Shown piece by piece: positions 1 through 8,127 of a DNA stretch of 64,000 bases; within the stretch, counting starts at the first letter, position 1, and each line of letters starts with the position of its first letter. This DNA comes from Dongia_B sp035539075 (lineage in GTDB: Bacteria; Pseudomonadota; Alphaproteobacteria; Dongiales; Dongiaceae), in NCBI GenBank assembly GCA_035539075.1, contig DATLJB010000159.1, positions 1-64,000 on the forward strand, read 5' to 3'. The translations under genes and the position numbers were made by a program. The notes below the pieces were generated by a model that saw only the letters and a list, made by a program, of their open reading frames with translations, made no database searches and had not been told where the DNA came from.

Positions 1-1
1 T

Positions 2-601
2 TCGACCGCCTTCCTGACGCAGTATCTCGCCTCGCGCGGCGGCCTCGGCAATGGCGACTACACGTTGCTGCCGGTCGGTGCGGGCAATACCTTCATCGCC
101 GCCATGAAGCAGGACCAGATCGCCGCCGGCATGACGACGGAACCCACCATCGGCACCCTGCTGAAGCAGGGCACCGCGCAGGTGCTGATCGATATGCGCA
201 CACCGGACAAGACCAAGGAAGCCCTCGGCGGCCCATATCCGGCCGCGTCATTCTATGTGCAGAGCGATTGGCTCGCCAGCCACAAGGACGAGGCGCAGAA
301 GCTCGCCAATGCCTTCGTCAAGACCATGCATTACATCGCCAGCCACAGCGCCGAAGACATCGCCGCGAAGATGCCGAAGGATTATTATGCCGGCGACAAA
401 GAAGTCTATGTGAAGGGCCTCGCCGAAGGCAAGGCGCAGTTCACCCCCGACGGGCGCATGCCCGACCAGGGTCCGGAGACCGTTCTGAAGGTGCTCTCCA
501 GCTTCAGCAAGAACGTCCAGGGCAAGCAGATCGATCTCTCCAAGACCTATACGACGGAATATGTCGACGCCGCCGCGAAGGTCGTGGGATCGGCGCAGTA
601 A
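2..601 (+). CDS. ABC transporter substrate-binding protein, NitT/TauT family (5' truncated)
   Basis: The reading frame is open from base 2 and ends with TAA at 601, so only the C-terminal ~199 residues of a periplasmic binding protein are in the window. Visible text such as GAGNTFIAAMKQDQIAAGM followed by 'EPTIGTLLKQGTAQVLIDMRTP' type segments matches the second lobe of NMT1/SsuA-like binding proteins, where a ligand-dependent switch region is followed by a YPAASFYV strand and a helical C terminus (KVLSSFSKNVQGKQIDLSKTYT). It lies upstream of an ATPase and a permease of the same importer class, so the three probably form one importer for an organic anion such as a sulfonate, nitrate analogue or pyrimidine. 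The ligand cannot be read from the sequence. An inverted palindrome pair separates it from the ATPase gene. Confidence 0.85.
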   Translation, partial: STAFLTQYLASRGGLGNGDYTLLPVGAGNTFIAAMKQDQIAAGMTTEPTIGTLLKQGTAQVLIDMRTPDKTKEALGGPYPAASFYVQSDWLASHKDEAQKLANAFVKTMHYIASHSAEDIAAKMPKDYYAGDKEVYVKGLAEGKAQFTPDGRMPDQGPETVLKVLSSFSKNVQGKQIDLSKTYTTEYVDAAAKVVGSAQ

Positions 602-710
602 GCTTGCGTGACGCCGGCGGGCGCGCTTCTCCCCGACTTATCGGATGAACGCGCTCGCGACACGCAGCGGCCTGATTGATCAAGCATTATCCCTTCGCCG
701 CCTGTGATTT

Positions 711-882
711 CCCTCTCCCCTCGCGGGAGAGGGTCGGGGCGAAGGGGGCATGCAATGCGAGATGTTTCCGGCATTGACGATCAAGTGCCTGGTTGCATCA
801 CCAGAATACAAAAGACGCAGACACACGCATTGGCGTGAGCCAAGGCCCCCTCACCCTACCCCTCTCCCGCGAGGGGAGAGGG
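711..882. repeat. Inverted pair of GC-rich intergenic palindromes (REPIN-like doublet)
   Basis: Two copies of a palindrome with the core CCCTCTCCC/GCGAGGGGAGAGGG lie at 711-748 and 845-882 in opposite orientation, separated by ~95 bp, between the binding protein and ATPase genes. The same core recurs as inverted pairs near 30507-30649, 34804-34957 and 60724-60901. Each palindrome could fold in mRNA and may attenuate or stabilise segments of the transporter transcript; that role is inference. Confidence 0.7.
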
Positions 883-915
883 AATTTTGCGAGCGCGGGA
901 GATGAGGTAGCCCCA

Positions 916-1767
916 ATGTCCACAGCTTCGTTGAGCGGGTCATCGAAATCCGCTTCTGCCGGCACCACCTCCCCCGCCATCGAGCTGATCGATGTCACGC
1001 GGCGCTTCGTGACGCCGAGCGGCGCCATGCTGACCGCCTTGCGCGATTTCAACATGACGGTGGCCCAGGGCGAGTTCGCCTGCGTGGTCGGACCGACCGG
1101 TTGCGGCAAGTCGACCACGCTCAACCTCGTCACCGGCCTCGCCCCGGCCAGCGCCGGCCAGGTGCGGGTGATGGGCCAGCCGGTCAACGGCATCAACCGC
1201 GAGATCGGCTTCGTCTTCCAGACCGACGCCCTCTTCCCGTGGCGCAACGTCATCGACAATGTTGCCGCCGGGCCGCTGTTCCGCGGCATGGCCAAGAAGC
1301 AAGCCTATGCGCGCGCCCGCGACTGGCTGGCGCGTGTCGGCCTCGCCAAATTCGAAGGCCATTACCCGCACCAGCTCTCGGGCGGCATGCGCAAGCGCGT
1401 GGCGCTGGCCCAGACTTTCATCAACGAACCGAAGATCCTGCTGATGGACGAGCCCTTCAGCGCCCTTGACGTGCAGACCCGCTCCGCCATGCAGGACGAA
1501 TTGCTGGAATTGTGGTCGGGCAGCGGCGCCTCTGTCGTCTTCGTCACGCATGATCTCGAGGAAGCCGTGGCATTGGCCGACAAGGTCTATGTGCTGACAG
1601 CAGGTCCGGCGACAGTGAAGACCGTGCATGACATCAAGCTGCCGCGTCCCCGCGTCATGTCGGAGATCCGCTACGAAGCCGATTTCATCGAAGCCTGCAA
1701 GCGGATCTGGGACGATCTGCGCGAGGAAGTGCAACTCGGCCAGCAGCAGATGCTGCGGGCAAGCTGA
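916..1767 (+). CDS. ABC transporter ATP-binding protein, NitT/TauT (SsuB/TauB-like)
   Basis: ATPase subunit (283 aa) energising the importer whose binding protein precedes it and whose permease follows. Walker A GPTGCGKST is at residues 59-67, the Q-loop is FVFQTDALFPW, the signature is LSGGMRKR, Walker B is ILLMDEPFSALD and the H-loop is VFVTHDLEEAV, all intact. The FPW after the Q-loop is typical of the nitrate/sulfonate/taurine subfamily. I chose the ATG at 916; an in-frame start at 793 would translate through the repeat element and adds 41 residues with no family counterpart. The permease gene begins 28 bp downstream with a GAGGAGA ribosome site, so the two are one operon. Confidence 0.93.
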   Translation: MSTASLSGSSKSASAGTTSPAIELIDVTRRFVTPSGAMLTALRDFNMTVAQGEFACVVGPTGCGKSTTLNLVTGLAPASAGQVRVMGQPVNGINREIGFVFQTDALFPWRNVIDNVAAGPLFRGMAKKQAYARARDWLARVGLAKFEGHYPHQLSGGMRKRVALAQTFINEPKILLMDEPFSALDVQTRSAMQDELLELWSGSGASVVFVTHDLEEAVALADKVYVLTAGPATVKTVHDIKLPRPRVMSEIRYEADFIEACKRIWDDLREEVQLGQQQMLRAS

Positions 1768-1795
1768 CCCAGCGGCGACCCGAGGAGAGATATAG

Positions 1796-2683
1796 ATGGC
1801 TACCACCCTGTCCAACGCGACCACCGCCGCCCCGAGCGATCCCCGGATCGGCACCAGTGCCGTCGAGGTCGAGGCACGCACCCGCCGCGCCAGGCATCGC
1901 CGCCACGTGCTGGTGATCACGCTGCGCATCGCCCTGCTCGTGGTCTTCCTTGCCGCTTGGGAGCTGACCACGCGGCTCGGCTGGATCGACCCCTTCTTCT
2001 TCGCCATGCCCTCCGGCATCGCCGATCAGATCTGGGCCTGGATCGTCGAGGGCACCTCCCAGGGACCGCTCTGGGAACAGATCCTGGTCACGCTGGAAGA
2101 GACGCTGCTCGGCTTCCTGATCGGCGCCGTCGGCGGTGTCATCGCCGGCGTCATCCTCGGCCGCAACAAGCTGCTGGCCGACATCTTCAGCATCTATATC
2201 AAGGTCGCCAATTCGGTGCCGCGCGTGGTGCTGGGCTCGGTCTTCATCATCGCGCTCGGCCTCGGCATGGCCTCGAAGGTGGCGCTGGCCGTGGTCATGG
2301 TCTTCTTCGTCGTCTTCGCCAACGCCTTCCAGGGGGTTCGCGAGGCCGACCGCGCCATGATCGCCAATGCCCAGATCCTCGGCGCCTCGCCGATGCAGAT
2401 CACCCGCTATGTGGTTCTGCCCTCGGCCATGAGCTGGATCCTGGCCAGCCTGCATGTCAGCTTCGGCTTCGCTTTGGTCGGCGCGGTGGTCGGCGAGTTC
2501 CTCGGCGCCAAGAAGGGCATGGGCCTCTTGATCTCGACCGCCCAGGGCTCCTTCAACGCCAATGGCGTCTTTGCCGCCATGATCATCCTCGCCGTTCTGG
2601 CCCTGGTCGTCGAATTCATCATCGCCCAGATCGAGAACCGCCTGGTGAAGTGGCGCCCGCAGCCGCTGAACGAGACGCACTGA
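1796..2683 (+). CDS. ABC transporter permease, NitT/TauT (SsuC/TauC-like)
   Basis: Inner-membrane permease of 295 aa with about six transmembrane segments after a ~40-residue cytoplasmic N terminus. The first segment is around residues 42-60 (ALLVVFLAAWELTTRL). The EAA-type coupling loop is at READRAMIANAQILGASPMQI, where the permease contacts the ATPase; the spacing to the following Y/V-rich helix is typical of BPD_transp_1 domains. The gene follows the ATPase with a GGAGAGATAT ribosome site and is the last gene of the operon, since a strong terminator follows at 2707. The imported compound is unknown. Confidence 0.93.
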   Translation: MATTLSNATTAAPSDPRIGTSAVEVEARTRRARHRRHVLVITLRIALLVVFLAAWELTTRLGWIDPFFFAMPSGIADQIWAWIVEGTSQGPLWEQILVTLEETLLGFLIGAVGGVIAGVILGRNKLLADIFSIYIKVANSVPRVVLGSVFIIALGLGMASKVALAVVMVFFVVFANAFQGVREADRAMIANAQILGASPMQITRYVVLPSAMSWILASLHVSFGFALVGAVVGEFLGAKKGMGLLISTAQGSFNANGVFAAMIILAVLALVVEFIIAQIENRLVKWRPQPLNETH

Positions 2684-2706
2684 CCTTACCGCAAGGGTAA
2701 CCCCCG

Positions 2707-2736
2707 CACCCTCTCTGGCGACGGAGAGGGTGTTTT
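2707..2736 (+). terminator. Rho-independent terminator of the first ABC operon
   Basis: A 9-bp perfect stem, CACCCTCTC paired with GAGAGGGTG, encloses an 8-base loop and is followed by TTTT, 24 bp after the permease stop. It ends the rightward importer operon. Confidence 0.85.
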
Positions 2737-3336
2737 GCATGGAAGATCGCCATACGGGTATTTTCCGAGCCTCACGCACGCCTTGCCAGTCTGCTAATAT
2801 AGCAGCAGTGGATGGGCCACCTATCCGCGGTCGCAGCGCCCGGCCGTGACTGGACGCAAGTGGCAGTGACACAGCCCAGCCGTCCGTCGACCGATCCCGG
2901 CAAAACCGCCTGACAGAGATGTCCCATGATCGTTGTTCCGGCAGCGGGACGACGAGGCCGGAGCCATTCCGACGGCACATGCCGGGTGAACCGTGCCGCC
3001 TGCGCCGCGCCCAGCAACATGATGGAGATAGTCCATGCCGCGCCGCAGATACATCTGCCGAACGTTCTATGCGCTTGGCATCACCTCATCGCTGATCGCC
3101 TGTGCGCAACAAATGGACCCGCCGCAAGCCGCCGCCGTGCTCCCGGCTTAACCTCGCACCGTGTTATTGGCGACGTGACTTGCCCTCTGATCCCGGATCA
3201 CACGAAGAAGTGTCAGCCTGGCCGCAATATGCTGCCGAATACCGTCGAATACTGCCGATTGCGCCTTGCAAGCGTGAAACGATCTCTCATGTGAGTCTAG
3301 CAGCGCCTTTCTGCTGCAGTCCCGGAAGGAACCCAG
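2737..3336. other. Gene-poor spacer with one candidate small lipoprotein
   Basis: This 600-bp stretch has no convincing long gene. An open frame at 2926-3294 has arginine-rich, non-family composition and no good ribosome site, so I leave it out. The only candidate coding element is the 38-codon lipoprotein-like frame at 3035-3151. The rest shows no hairpin with a T-run, no repeat and no tRNA-like fold that I can recognise. Confidence 0.5.
3035..3151 (+). CDS. Candidate small lipoprotein (38 aa)
   Basis: A short frame starts at ATG 3035, eight bases after a GGAG ribosome site. The product begins with a basic stretch (MPRRRYICR), continues with a hydrophobic run and a plausible lipobox LIAC at residues ~20-23, and ends after only ~15 residues (AQQMDPPQAAAVLPA). 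This is the layout of entericidin-type or other very small lipoproteins, anchored through an acylated Cys. No sequence family is recognisable and the frame could be fortuitous in GC-rich DNA; the ribosome site plus the lipobox are the only support. Confidence 0.35.
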   Translation: MPRRRYICRTFYALGITSSLIACAQQMDPPQAAAVLPA

Positions 3337-3480
3337 ATGTCCCAGGTCAATCAACCCGGCAAAGCGGCCGCCAACGGAAATCAGAGCAACGGCAAGTCAA
3401 AGAATGCCGGTTCGAGCGGCGGCAAGCCGGCCGACCCGCTGCCCAAGCCGAAGGCGACCACCCTGCCGATGAAGAAGTAG
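3337..3480 (+). CDS. Small hydrophilic protein, 47 aa
   Basis: ATG 3337 is preceded by a good ribosome site (GGAAGGA, spacing ~6) and the frame runs to TAG at 3480, just ahead of a perfect terminator hairpin. The product is low-complexity and disordered: Gly, Asn, Ser and Lys-rich in the first half (KAAANGNQSNGKSKNAG) and Pro/Lys-rich in the second (KPADPLPKPKATTLPMKK). It has no signal peptide or membrane segment and I do not recognise a family. The combination of ribosome site, compact frame and its own terminator makes a real, probably highly expressed small basic protein likely; it could bind nucleic acid or another protein, but that is a guess. Confidence 0.6.
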   Translation: MSQVNQPGKAAANGNQSNGKSKNAGSSGGKPADPLPKPKATTLPMKK

Positions 3481-3488
3481 ACCGCCCG

Positions 3489-3515
3489 AAAAGGGAGAGC
3501 GGCGCTCTCCCTTTT
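3489..3515 (+). terminator. Perfect 12-bp terminator hairpin after the 47-aa gene
   Basis: AAAAGGGAGAGC at 3489-3500 pairs exactly with its complement at 3504-3515 around a 3-base loop, and the descending arm ends in TTTT. The A-tract before and T-tract after make it potentially bidirectional, but the neighbouring phasin-like gene is read in the same direction. Confidence 0.9.
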
Positions 3516-3567
3516 GCGTTGCGCGTATCTTCAAAGACCTGCTGCCAGTCGTAACACGGAGGATATC

Positions 3568-4065
3568 TTGGCCAAATCCACGCAAAGCCGCAACCTCGGC
3601 CGATTGCGGAAGACCGCAATCAAATCTGCGATCGCCCTGCGCAAAGGGCAGGAAAGCGCGGAGGCATCGCTCCAGGTCATCCGTAAGCGGATGGAGCTCG
3701 GCATCGCGGCCCAGGTCAATCCTGCAACCGCGGATCATGCCGAATTCAGCAGAATGGTGCCCGAGAAGGTCAGCGCGCTCTTATCTACCAGCATGATCTT
3801 CAGCGAGAAGTCGGCGCAGCTATGTTACCAGATGTGGCGTCATGTCACGCAAGAAATGACGCGAGCCACACGCCACACGCAGGCAATGATGGCGATGACC
3901 GATCCGGCTGCCGCGATAACGGCCCAGACGTCTTATATCGTCGAGGCGGCGGAGCGCATGTTCAACGTCACTCTGTTCCTGTCCAGCGCCGGGGCAACCT
4001 TGATCGAAGCATCCGGCTCGCCATCGCATCGTACCGTCATGGCAAATGCCAGGCGGCTGGGATGA
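3568..4065 (+). CDS. Phasin-like protein
   Basis: A 165-aa, mostly helical protein resembling the phasin family, which coats polyhydroxyalkanoate granules. The central part (MVPEKVSALLSTSMIFSEK...) contains the phasin_2-type pattern in which 'PEKV' starts a long amphipathic helix, followed by repeated Met/Thr/Ala-rich helices (TRATRHTQAMMAMTDPAAA) and a final helix. I chose TTG 3568 because GGAGG lies five bases upstream; an upstream frame start at 3514 would overlap the terminator. No PHA synthase is adjacent, though a thiolase lies near 61 kb. The N terminus is basic (KSTQSRNLGRLRKTAIKSA), which could also fit a DNA-binding or granule-associated role. The family assignment is moderate. Confidence 0.6.
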   Translation: MAKSTQSRNLGRLRKTAIKSAIALRKGQESAEASLQVIRKRMELGIAAQVNPATADHAEFSRMVPEKVSALLSTSMIFSEKSAQLCYQMWRHVTQEMTRATRHTQAMMAMTDPAAAITAQTSYIVEAAERMFNVTLFLSSAGATLIEASGSPSHRTVMANARRLG

Positions 4066-4190
4066 CCTTGCCGGTGGCAACTTGATTGACACCGGGCCGA
4101 GGCCCCGGAGATGGTAGATCGATCCGTCGCGTTCATTGGATCATCGCCTCGCGGATACTCTCGTAAGCCAAAACCAGTCCGTCGCACGAC

Positions 4191-5282
4191 CTACGCGGCG
4201 AATCTTTCCAGCCGGTAAGGCGTCAAGAGCGGCTCGTCCAATTTGCCAAGTATCGCCCCCGCAACGCTTGCGCCGATTGCCGGCGCCAGGGTGATGCCGG
4301 AATGGGTGACGGCGATACTGAGCCCGTCGATGCCGGGCGCGCGGCCGACGGCCGGAAAGCCATCGGCCGGCGTCGGGCGATAACCCAGCGTGAAATGATC
4401 GAGCCCAAAACGGCGATGCGGCGTGAAGAAGTCGCCCATCGCCGCAACCAGCTCCCTGGCTGCCGCCTCGGCTACCGCAGGGGTGGCGTCTTTCGGGAGG
4501 TCTCCGCCGCCGAAATCAGCCCCCGCGATCAGCCGCCCGTCCGGCTGCTGGCGGATATGCATCTGCGGCGCCATCGCAAGACCATTGAGCAGCTTCGGCT
4601 GGGGGTCGGTGACGACAAGCAGGCCCGGCGGCGCCGAAAGCGGCAGCTGGACGCCGAGGGGAGCAAGCAGATCGGGCGTCCCCGTACCGGCGGCGATGAC
4701 GACCTCATCGGCGTCGACGCGGCCCTGACCGGTAACGACAGCGACCGCGCGGCCGACCTGCGTCTCGATCGCCGCGACATTGCGCCCGGCGAGGATCTCG
4801 GCACCCAGCGCCCGGGCCGCCGCAAGCAGGACCTGTGCGGCGGCGACCGGTTCCACCGATCCCTCCTCCGGCACGTGGACGGCCGCCTCCGGTGGCGTCG
4901 CAAGATGCGGTTCAATCCGCTGCGCTTCCTCACGCGTCACGGCACGGATGTCATAGCCCCAGGCACGATGCTGCGTCACATATGCCGCCAATTCGGCCGC
5001 CGGCACGTCCCAGAGCAGGCCGCCGCACCAATTGACGGCAAGCCCCGGCACTGTCGCGCCGAGTTCGCGCCACAGTTTCATCGAGCGATGGCGCAGGCGG
5101 AAATAAGCTTCCGGATTACCCCAGCTGGCATTGATCCAGGCCCAGGAATGGCGCGTCGCGATGCCCCCGGCTTCCCCGGCATCGATCACCGTGACCGCCG
5201 CGCCGTCGCGTTGCAGATGATAGGCGATCGAGGCGCCGACGATGCCGGCACCGACGACAAGGACATGGGGACGGGCGGTCAT
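4191..5282 (-). CDS. FAD-dependent oxidoreductase, DAO family (glycine oxidase/D-amino-acid dehydrogenase-like)
   Basis: Flavoenzyme of 363 aa. The N-terminal dinucleotide fold is HVLVVGAGIVGASIAYHLQRDGAAVTVID (GxGxxG at residues ~10-15 and an acidic residue at the end of the second strand), the typical DAO layout. Later hallmarks are GGLLWDVP, the mid-domain EGSVEP...AAQVLLAAARALGAEI (substrate-domain return to the FAD domain), VVIAAGTGTPDLL, and the C-terminal FAD contact 'GYRPTPADGFPAVGR' and HSGITLAPAIG. It likely oxidises a secondary amine or amino acid to an imino product. I used ATG 5282 (AGGGA ribosome site) rather than the upstream frame start at 5318. It is convergent with the phasin-like gene and stands alone. 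Confidence 0.85.
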   Translation of the reverse strand: MTARPHVLVVGAGIVGASIAYHLQRDGAAVTVIDAGEAGGIATRHSWAWINASWGNPEAYFRLRHRSMKLWRELGATVPGLAVNWCGGLLWDVPAAELAAYVTQHRAWGYDIRAVTREEAQRIEPHLATPPEAAVHVPEEGSVEPVAAAQVLLAAARALGAEILAGRNVAAIETQVGRAVAVVTGQGRVDADEVVIAAGTGTPDLLAPLGVQLPLSAPPGLLVVTDPQPKLLNGLAMAPQMHIRQQPDGRLIAGADFGGGDLPKDATPAVAEAAARELVAAMGDFFTPHRRFGLDHFTLGYRPTPADGFPAVGRAPGIDGLSIAVTHSGITLAPAIGASVAGAILGKLDEPLLTPYRLERFAA

Positions 5283-5392
5283 GATGGTTCCCTGGTTGAG
5301 GATATCGCTTCTAGCCAATCGGTCTTATCGGCTGTGCGCCTGAATGTAAATTGCGGCGCATCGGTTAGCCTGCCTCTGACAGCATGCCGGTT

Positions 5393-5468
5393 CCCCTCTC
5401 TGCTCCAGCCTCCCCCGCCTGCCGACGAATGTCGACCTACGCCGGGGGAGGGTTGGGGAGAGGGGGGC
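5393..5468. repeat. GC-rich intergenic palindrome
   Basis: The spacer between the oxidoreductase and the histidine kinase holds an inverted repeat: a left arm ending CCTCCCCCG and a right arm beginning CGGGGGAGG, with outer CCCCTCTC/GAGAGGGG segments. The core is related to the other CCCTCTCCC-type palindromes of the window, but the centre (around GTCGAC) is different. Its position between divergent 5' and 3' ends of genes read leftward suggests a transcript-end structure. Confidence 0.55.
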
Positions 5469-5512
5469 CTCGAAACTGTGCGTCGATGATGTGATCATGC
5501 AACAGCGCGCGC

Positions 5513-6985
5513 TCATTCCCGCAGCGCCAGCCGCACCTCGACCACCAGCCCCGTCCCCTCCGCCGGATCGCGGAGCGTGATGGCGCCGCCGGCGGCATCG
5601 ACCACCTCCTTGACGATGGCGAGGCCGAGGCCGCTGCCTTCGGTGGGATGTTCCGGCGTCGCGTTTTCCTGGCGGCGATAGAAACGCTCGAAAACCTGTT
5701 CGCGTTCGGCCGCCGGAATGCCCGGGCCGGTGTCCTGGACGCGTAGCACCGCCTCATCGCCATCCTGATCGAGCGCCACGGTGACGCTGCCGCCAGGCGG
5801 CGTATAGCGCAACGCATTGTCGACCAGATTGACCAGCATTTCGCGCAGCATGGTTTCGTCGCCGGTCACGACCGGTGCCACGATCTCCTCGAGGCCGAGA
5901 TCGAGATGGCGCTCCACCGCCAGGGCCGAGAGCGATTCCAGCACCTGCCGGGCGACGGCGGCGAGGTCGACCGGATCGTGGCGCGGCCGGCGGCTGCCGG
6001 GCGACGCGCGGGACAGGGTCAGCAACTGGCCCGCAAGATGGGCAAGCCGCCTTGTGCCGGTCTGGATCGCGACCAGCGCGGTTGCCCGCTCCGAGGCGTC
6101 GTTCTCACGCAGGGCATAGGTCGCCTGCATGTTGAGGACGGTCAGCGGTGTCCTCAATTGATGCGCGGCATTGGCGATGAAGCGCCGCTGCGCCGCCATC
6201 TGCTTCTTCACCCGTTCCATGTGATGATTCATCGCCGCGACCAGCGGCCGCAACTCGCTCTGGACGCTGTCGAGCGCAAAGGGCTCCAGCTGATCCGGTT
6301 CCCGGTCGCGCACCTCGTCGCGCAGCCGCATCAGGGGGCCAAGGCCGCGGGCAAGGCCGATGATGCCGAGGGCACCTGCCGCCGCCAGCAGCAGCACCTG
6401 CTGACCGAGCGCGTTGAGCCAGAGCCGGCGCACCGTCGCGCCATGAGAGAGCAGCGTGACACCGACCATGACGCGCACCGCCGCCACAGTCGGGCTGCCG
6501 ACCACGGCATGATCGATCGCCACCAGATGCAGGGGCTGGCCGCGATAATGACCGCTATAAGGAATGCCGCCGATTGCCGCGAAATCGGCATCGGCCGACC
6601 GGACAACGCCCTCGGCCGAAGACCCTCCAGCCGCGGCGCGACCGGATTGGTCGGGCGGCAGCGGCAGATCGGCATAGCCGGCCAGCAGGCGGCCCTTCTC
6701 CTCGGTGCCGGCGGCCGTTTCGACCCGGTAATAGACCCGGTCGCCATAGCCGGTATCGAACATTTCCAGGGCGACCGGCGGGATCAGCGCCTCGACCACG
6801 TTGTTGTCGACCTGGGTCTGTTCGGCGATGGCGGTGGCGGAAGCGAGCAGCATGCGGTCAGTGATGAGATCGGCCATGTCGAGCGCCGAGCGATAGGTGG
6901 TCCAGATGTTGACCGCCACCACGACCGCCAGCGGCAGCGTCAGCCAGACCAGGAGTTCGAGCCGCAGGCTGCGCAGTTTTCTCAC
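5513..6985 (-). CDS. Two-component sensor histidine kinase (TctE/QseC-like)
   Basis: Membrane sensor kinase of 490 aa. A short N-terminal membrane helix (LLVWLTLPLAVVVAVNIW, residues ~9-27) is followed by a ~170-residue periplasmic domain of the 2CSK_N type found in TctE, a second membrane helix near residues 195-212 (VLLLAAAGALGIIGLA), a HAMP-like segment, the phospho-acceptor helix with FIANAAHQLRTPL (His275), and an ATPase domain with NLVDNALRYTPPG, DTGPGIP and GSGLGLAIV. Start is GTG 6985. It follows its response regulator by 12 bp. TctE-type systems usually sense carboxylates, but no TctABC transporter is adjacent, so the signal is unknown. Confidence 0.93.
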   Translation of the reverse strand: MRKLRSLRLELLVWLTLPLAVVVAVNIWTTYRSALDMADLITDRMLLASATAIAEQTQVDNNVVEALIPPVALEMFDTGYGDRVYYRVETAAGTEEKGRLLAGYADLPLPPDQSGRAAAGGSSAEGVVRSADADFAAIGGIPYSGHYRGQPLHLVAIDHAVVGSPTVAAVRVMVGVTLLSHGATVRRLWLNALGQQVLLLAAAGALGIIGLARGLGPLMRLRDEVRDREPDQLEPFALDSVQSELRPLVAAMNHHMERVKKQMAAQRRFIANAAHQLRTPLTVLNMQATYALRENDASERATALVAIQTGTRRLAHLAGQLLTLSRASPGSRRPRHDPVDLAAVARQVLESLSALAVERHLDLGLEEIVAPVVTGDETMLREMLVNLVDNALRYTPPGGSVTVALDQDGDEAVLRVQDTGPGIPAAEREQVFERFYRRQENATPEHPTEGSGLGLAIVKEVVDAAGGAITLRDPAEGTGLVVEVRLALRE

Positions 6986-6997
6986 GATGCGGCGCCT

Positions 6998-7675
6998 TCA
7001 GCCGGCGGCATCGTCATGCGACAGCAGATAGCCGAGGCCGCGCAGGGTGGCGATGCGGACATTGCTGCCTTCCAGCTTCTTGCGCAGGCGATAGACATAG
7101 ATCTCGATAGCGCTGGGGTCGGTCTCGTCGTCGAAATCAAAGATCGCCTCGGAGAGCTTCTGCTTGCTGACGGTCTGGCCCGACTTGAACAGCAATTGCT
7201 CCAGCACCGCATGCTCGCGCGGCGTCAGGGCCAAGACCTCGCCCTTGAGGTGAAACTGCCGCGCCTTGGCATCGAAGCCGAGATCGCCGAGACGCACCTC
7301 CGGCGAGCTGCGATCGGCGGCGCGGCGCAGCTGCACGCGGATGCGCGCCTCCAGCTCCGCCATCTCGAAGGGCTTGGCGAGGTAGTCGTCGGCCCCGGCA
7401 TCGAGGCCCGCGACACGGCCATCGAGACTGGCATTGGCGGTGAGAATGATCACCGGCACATTGGCGCCCCGGCCGCGCAGGCGCTTCAGCACCTGCATGC
7501 CGCCCATGTTGGGCAGCGAGAGGTCGAGGATGACCAGGGCATATTCCTGCACGCTGAGCAGGTGGTCGGCATCTTCGCCGTCGGCGACGCAATCGACGGT
7601 ATAGCCGTTCTGCCGCAGCAGCCGGCCGAGCCAGTCGGAAAGCTGGGGATTATCCTCGACCAGCAGCAGCCGCAT
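6998..7675 (-). CDS. Response regulator, OmpR family (TctD/QseB-like)
   Basis: Transcription factor of 225 aa. The receiver domain has the acidic pair ED at residues 7-8, phospho-acceptor Asp51 in VILDLSLPN, the Thr in ILTANAS and Lys in YLAKPFE. The C-terminal winged helix contains LTPREHAVLEQLLFKSGQTVSKQ and the recognition segment ending YVYRLRKKLEG...IATLRGLGYLL. ATG 7675 starts directly at the first beta strand; a TTG at 7705 would add ten residues. It is the first gene of a leftward operon with the kinase and presumably phosphorylated by it. Targets are not evident; autoregulation from the 450-bp upstream spacer is likely but unproven. Confidence 0.93.
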   Translation of the reverse strand: MRLLLVEDNPQLSDWLGRLLRQNGYTVDCVADGEDADHLLSVQEYALVILDLSLPNMGGMQVLKRLRGRGANVPVIILTANASLDGRVAGLDAGADDYLAKPFEMAELEARIRVQLRRAADRSSPEVRLGDLGFDAKARQFHLKGEVLALTPREHAVLEQLLFKSGQTVSKQKLSEAIFDFDDETDPSAIEIYVYRLRKKLEGSNVRIATLRGLGYLLSHDDAAG

Positions 7676-8127
7676 TTGGGACCGCGTCCTCGCTTCACTC
7701 ACCAATAGCTGCTTTGATTAGCAATTAACGGGCAAAAGGGAAACTGCCTTGCCGCATTGACTCGTTAGCACCCAAATGCGTAAGCTGTGAAAATATATAC
7801 GATTAATAGGCGATCAACACGCATTAACGGCCTTAGAGGTTGTAGCGCCCGACGGACCACGAGGAATGGCGATGTAATCGCTGATACGGGCCAACGCTAG
7901 GGACGGGCTCTGTTGTGAACTGAGTTGAGCAAAGCCATAGGACGATGAACGCGTCAAGGGAATGAACCTGCGTCGACAGGGCTATGTCGTAATAGGTGCG
8001 CAAACGTCACATCATTCAGGAGTCATCACCGGGCAGATACCATAAGGGGGATTGTCATGTCGCCAGCGCACCCGATTTGCCTTTTTCGGATGAAAGACGC
8101 ATCCATGGCTGAGAGCAGGAGTTCGCC
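7676..8127. other. Divergent intergenic region, AT-richer than its surroundings
   Basis: About 450 bp separate the leftward response regulator from the rightward hydrolase gene. The segment 7715-7830 is clearly AT-richer (AAAATATATACGATTAATAGG) and probably holds promoters for both directions. I cannot assign -35/-10 boxes with confidence, and there is no coding frame with a ribosome site or any RNA fold that I recognise. Confidence 0.4.

Noticed and set aside
2926..3294. 122-codon plus-strand frame in the spacer before the phasin-like gene
   Set aside because: No ribosome site, Arg/Pro-rich composition and no recognisable motif; it overlaps the better-supported 38-codon frame.
5906..7708. 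A 600-codon plus-strand frame across the two-component genes
   Set aside because: It is antisense to the kinase and response regulator, both of which have all conserved motifs.
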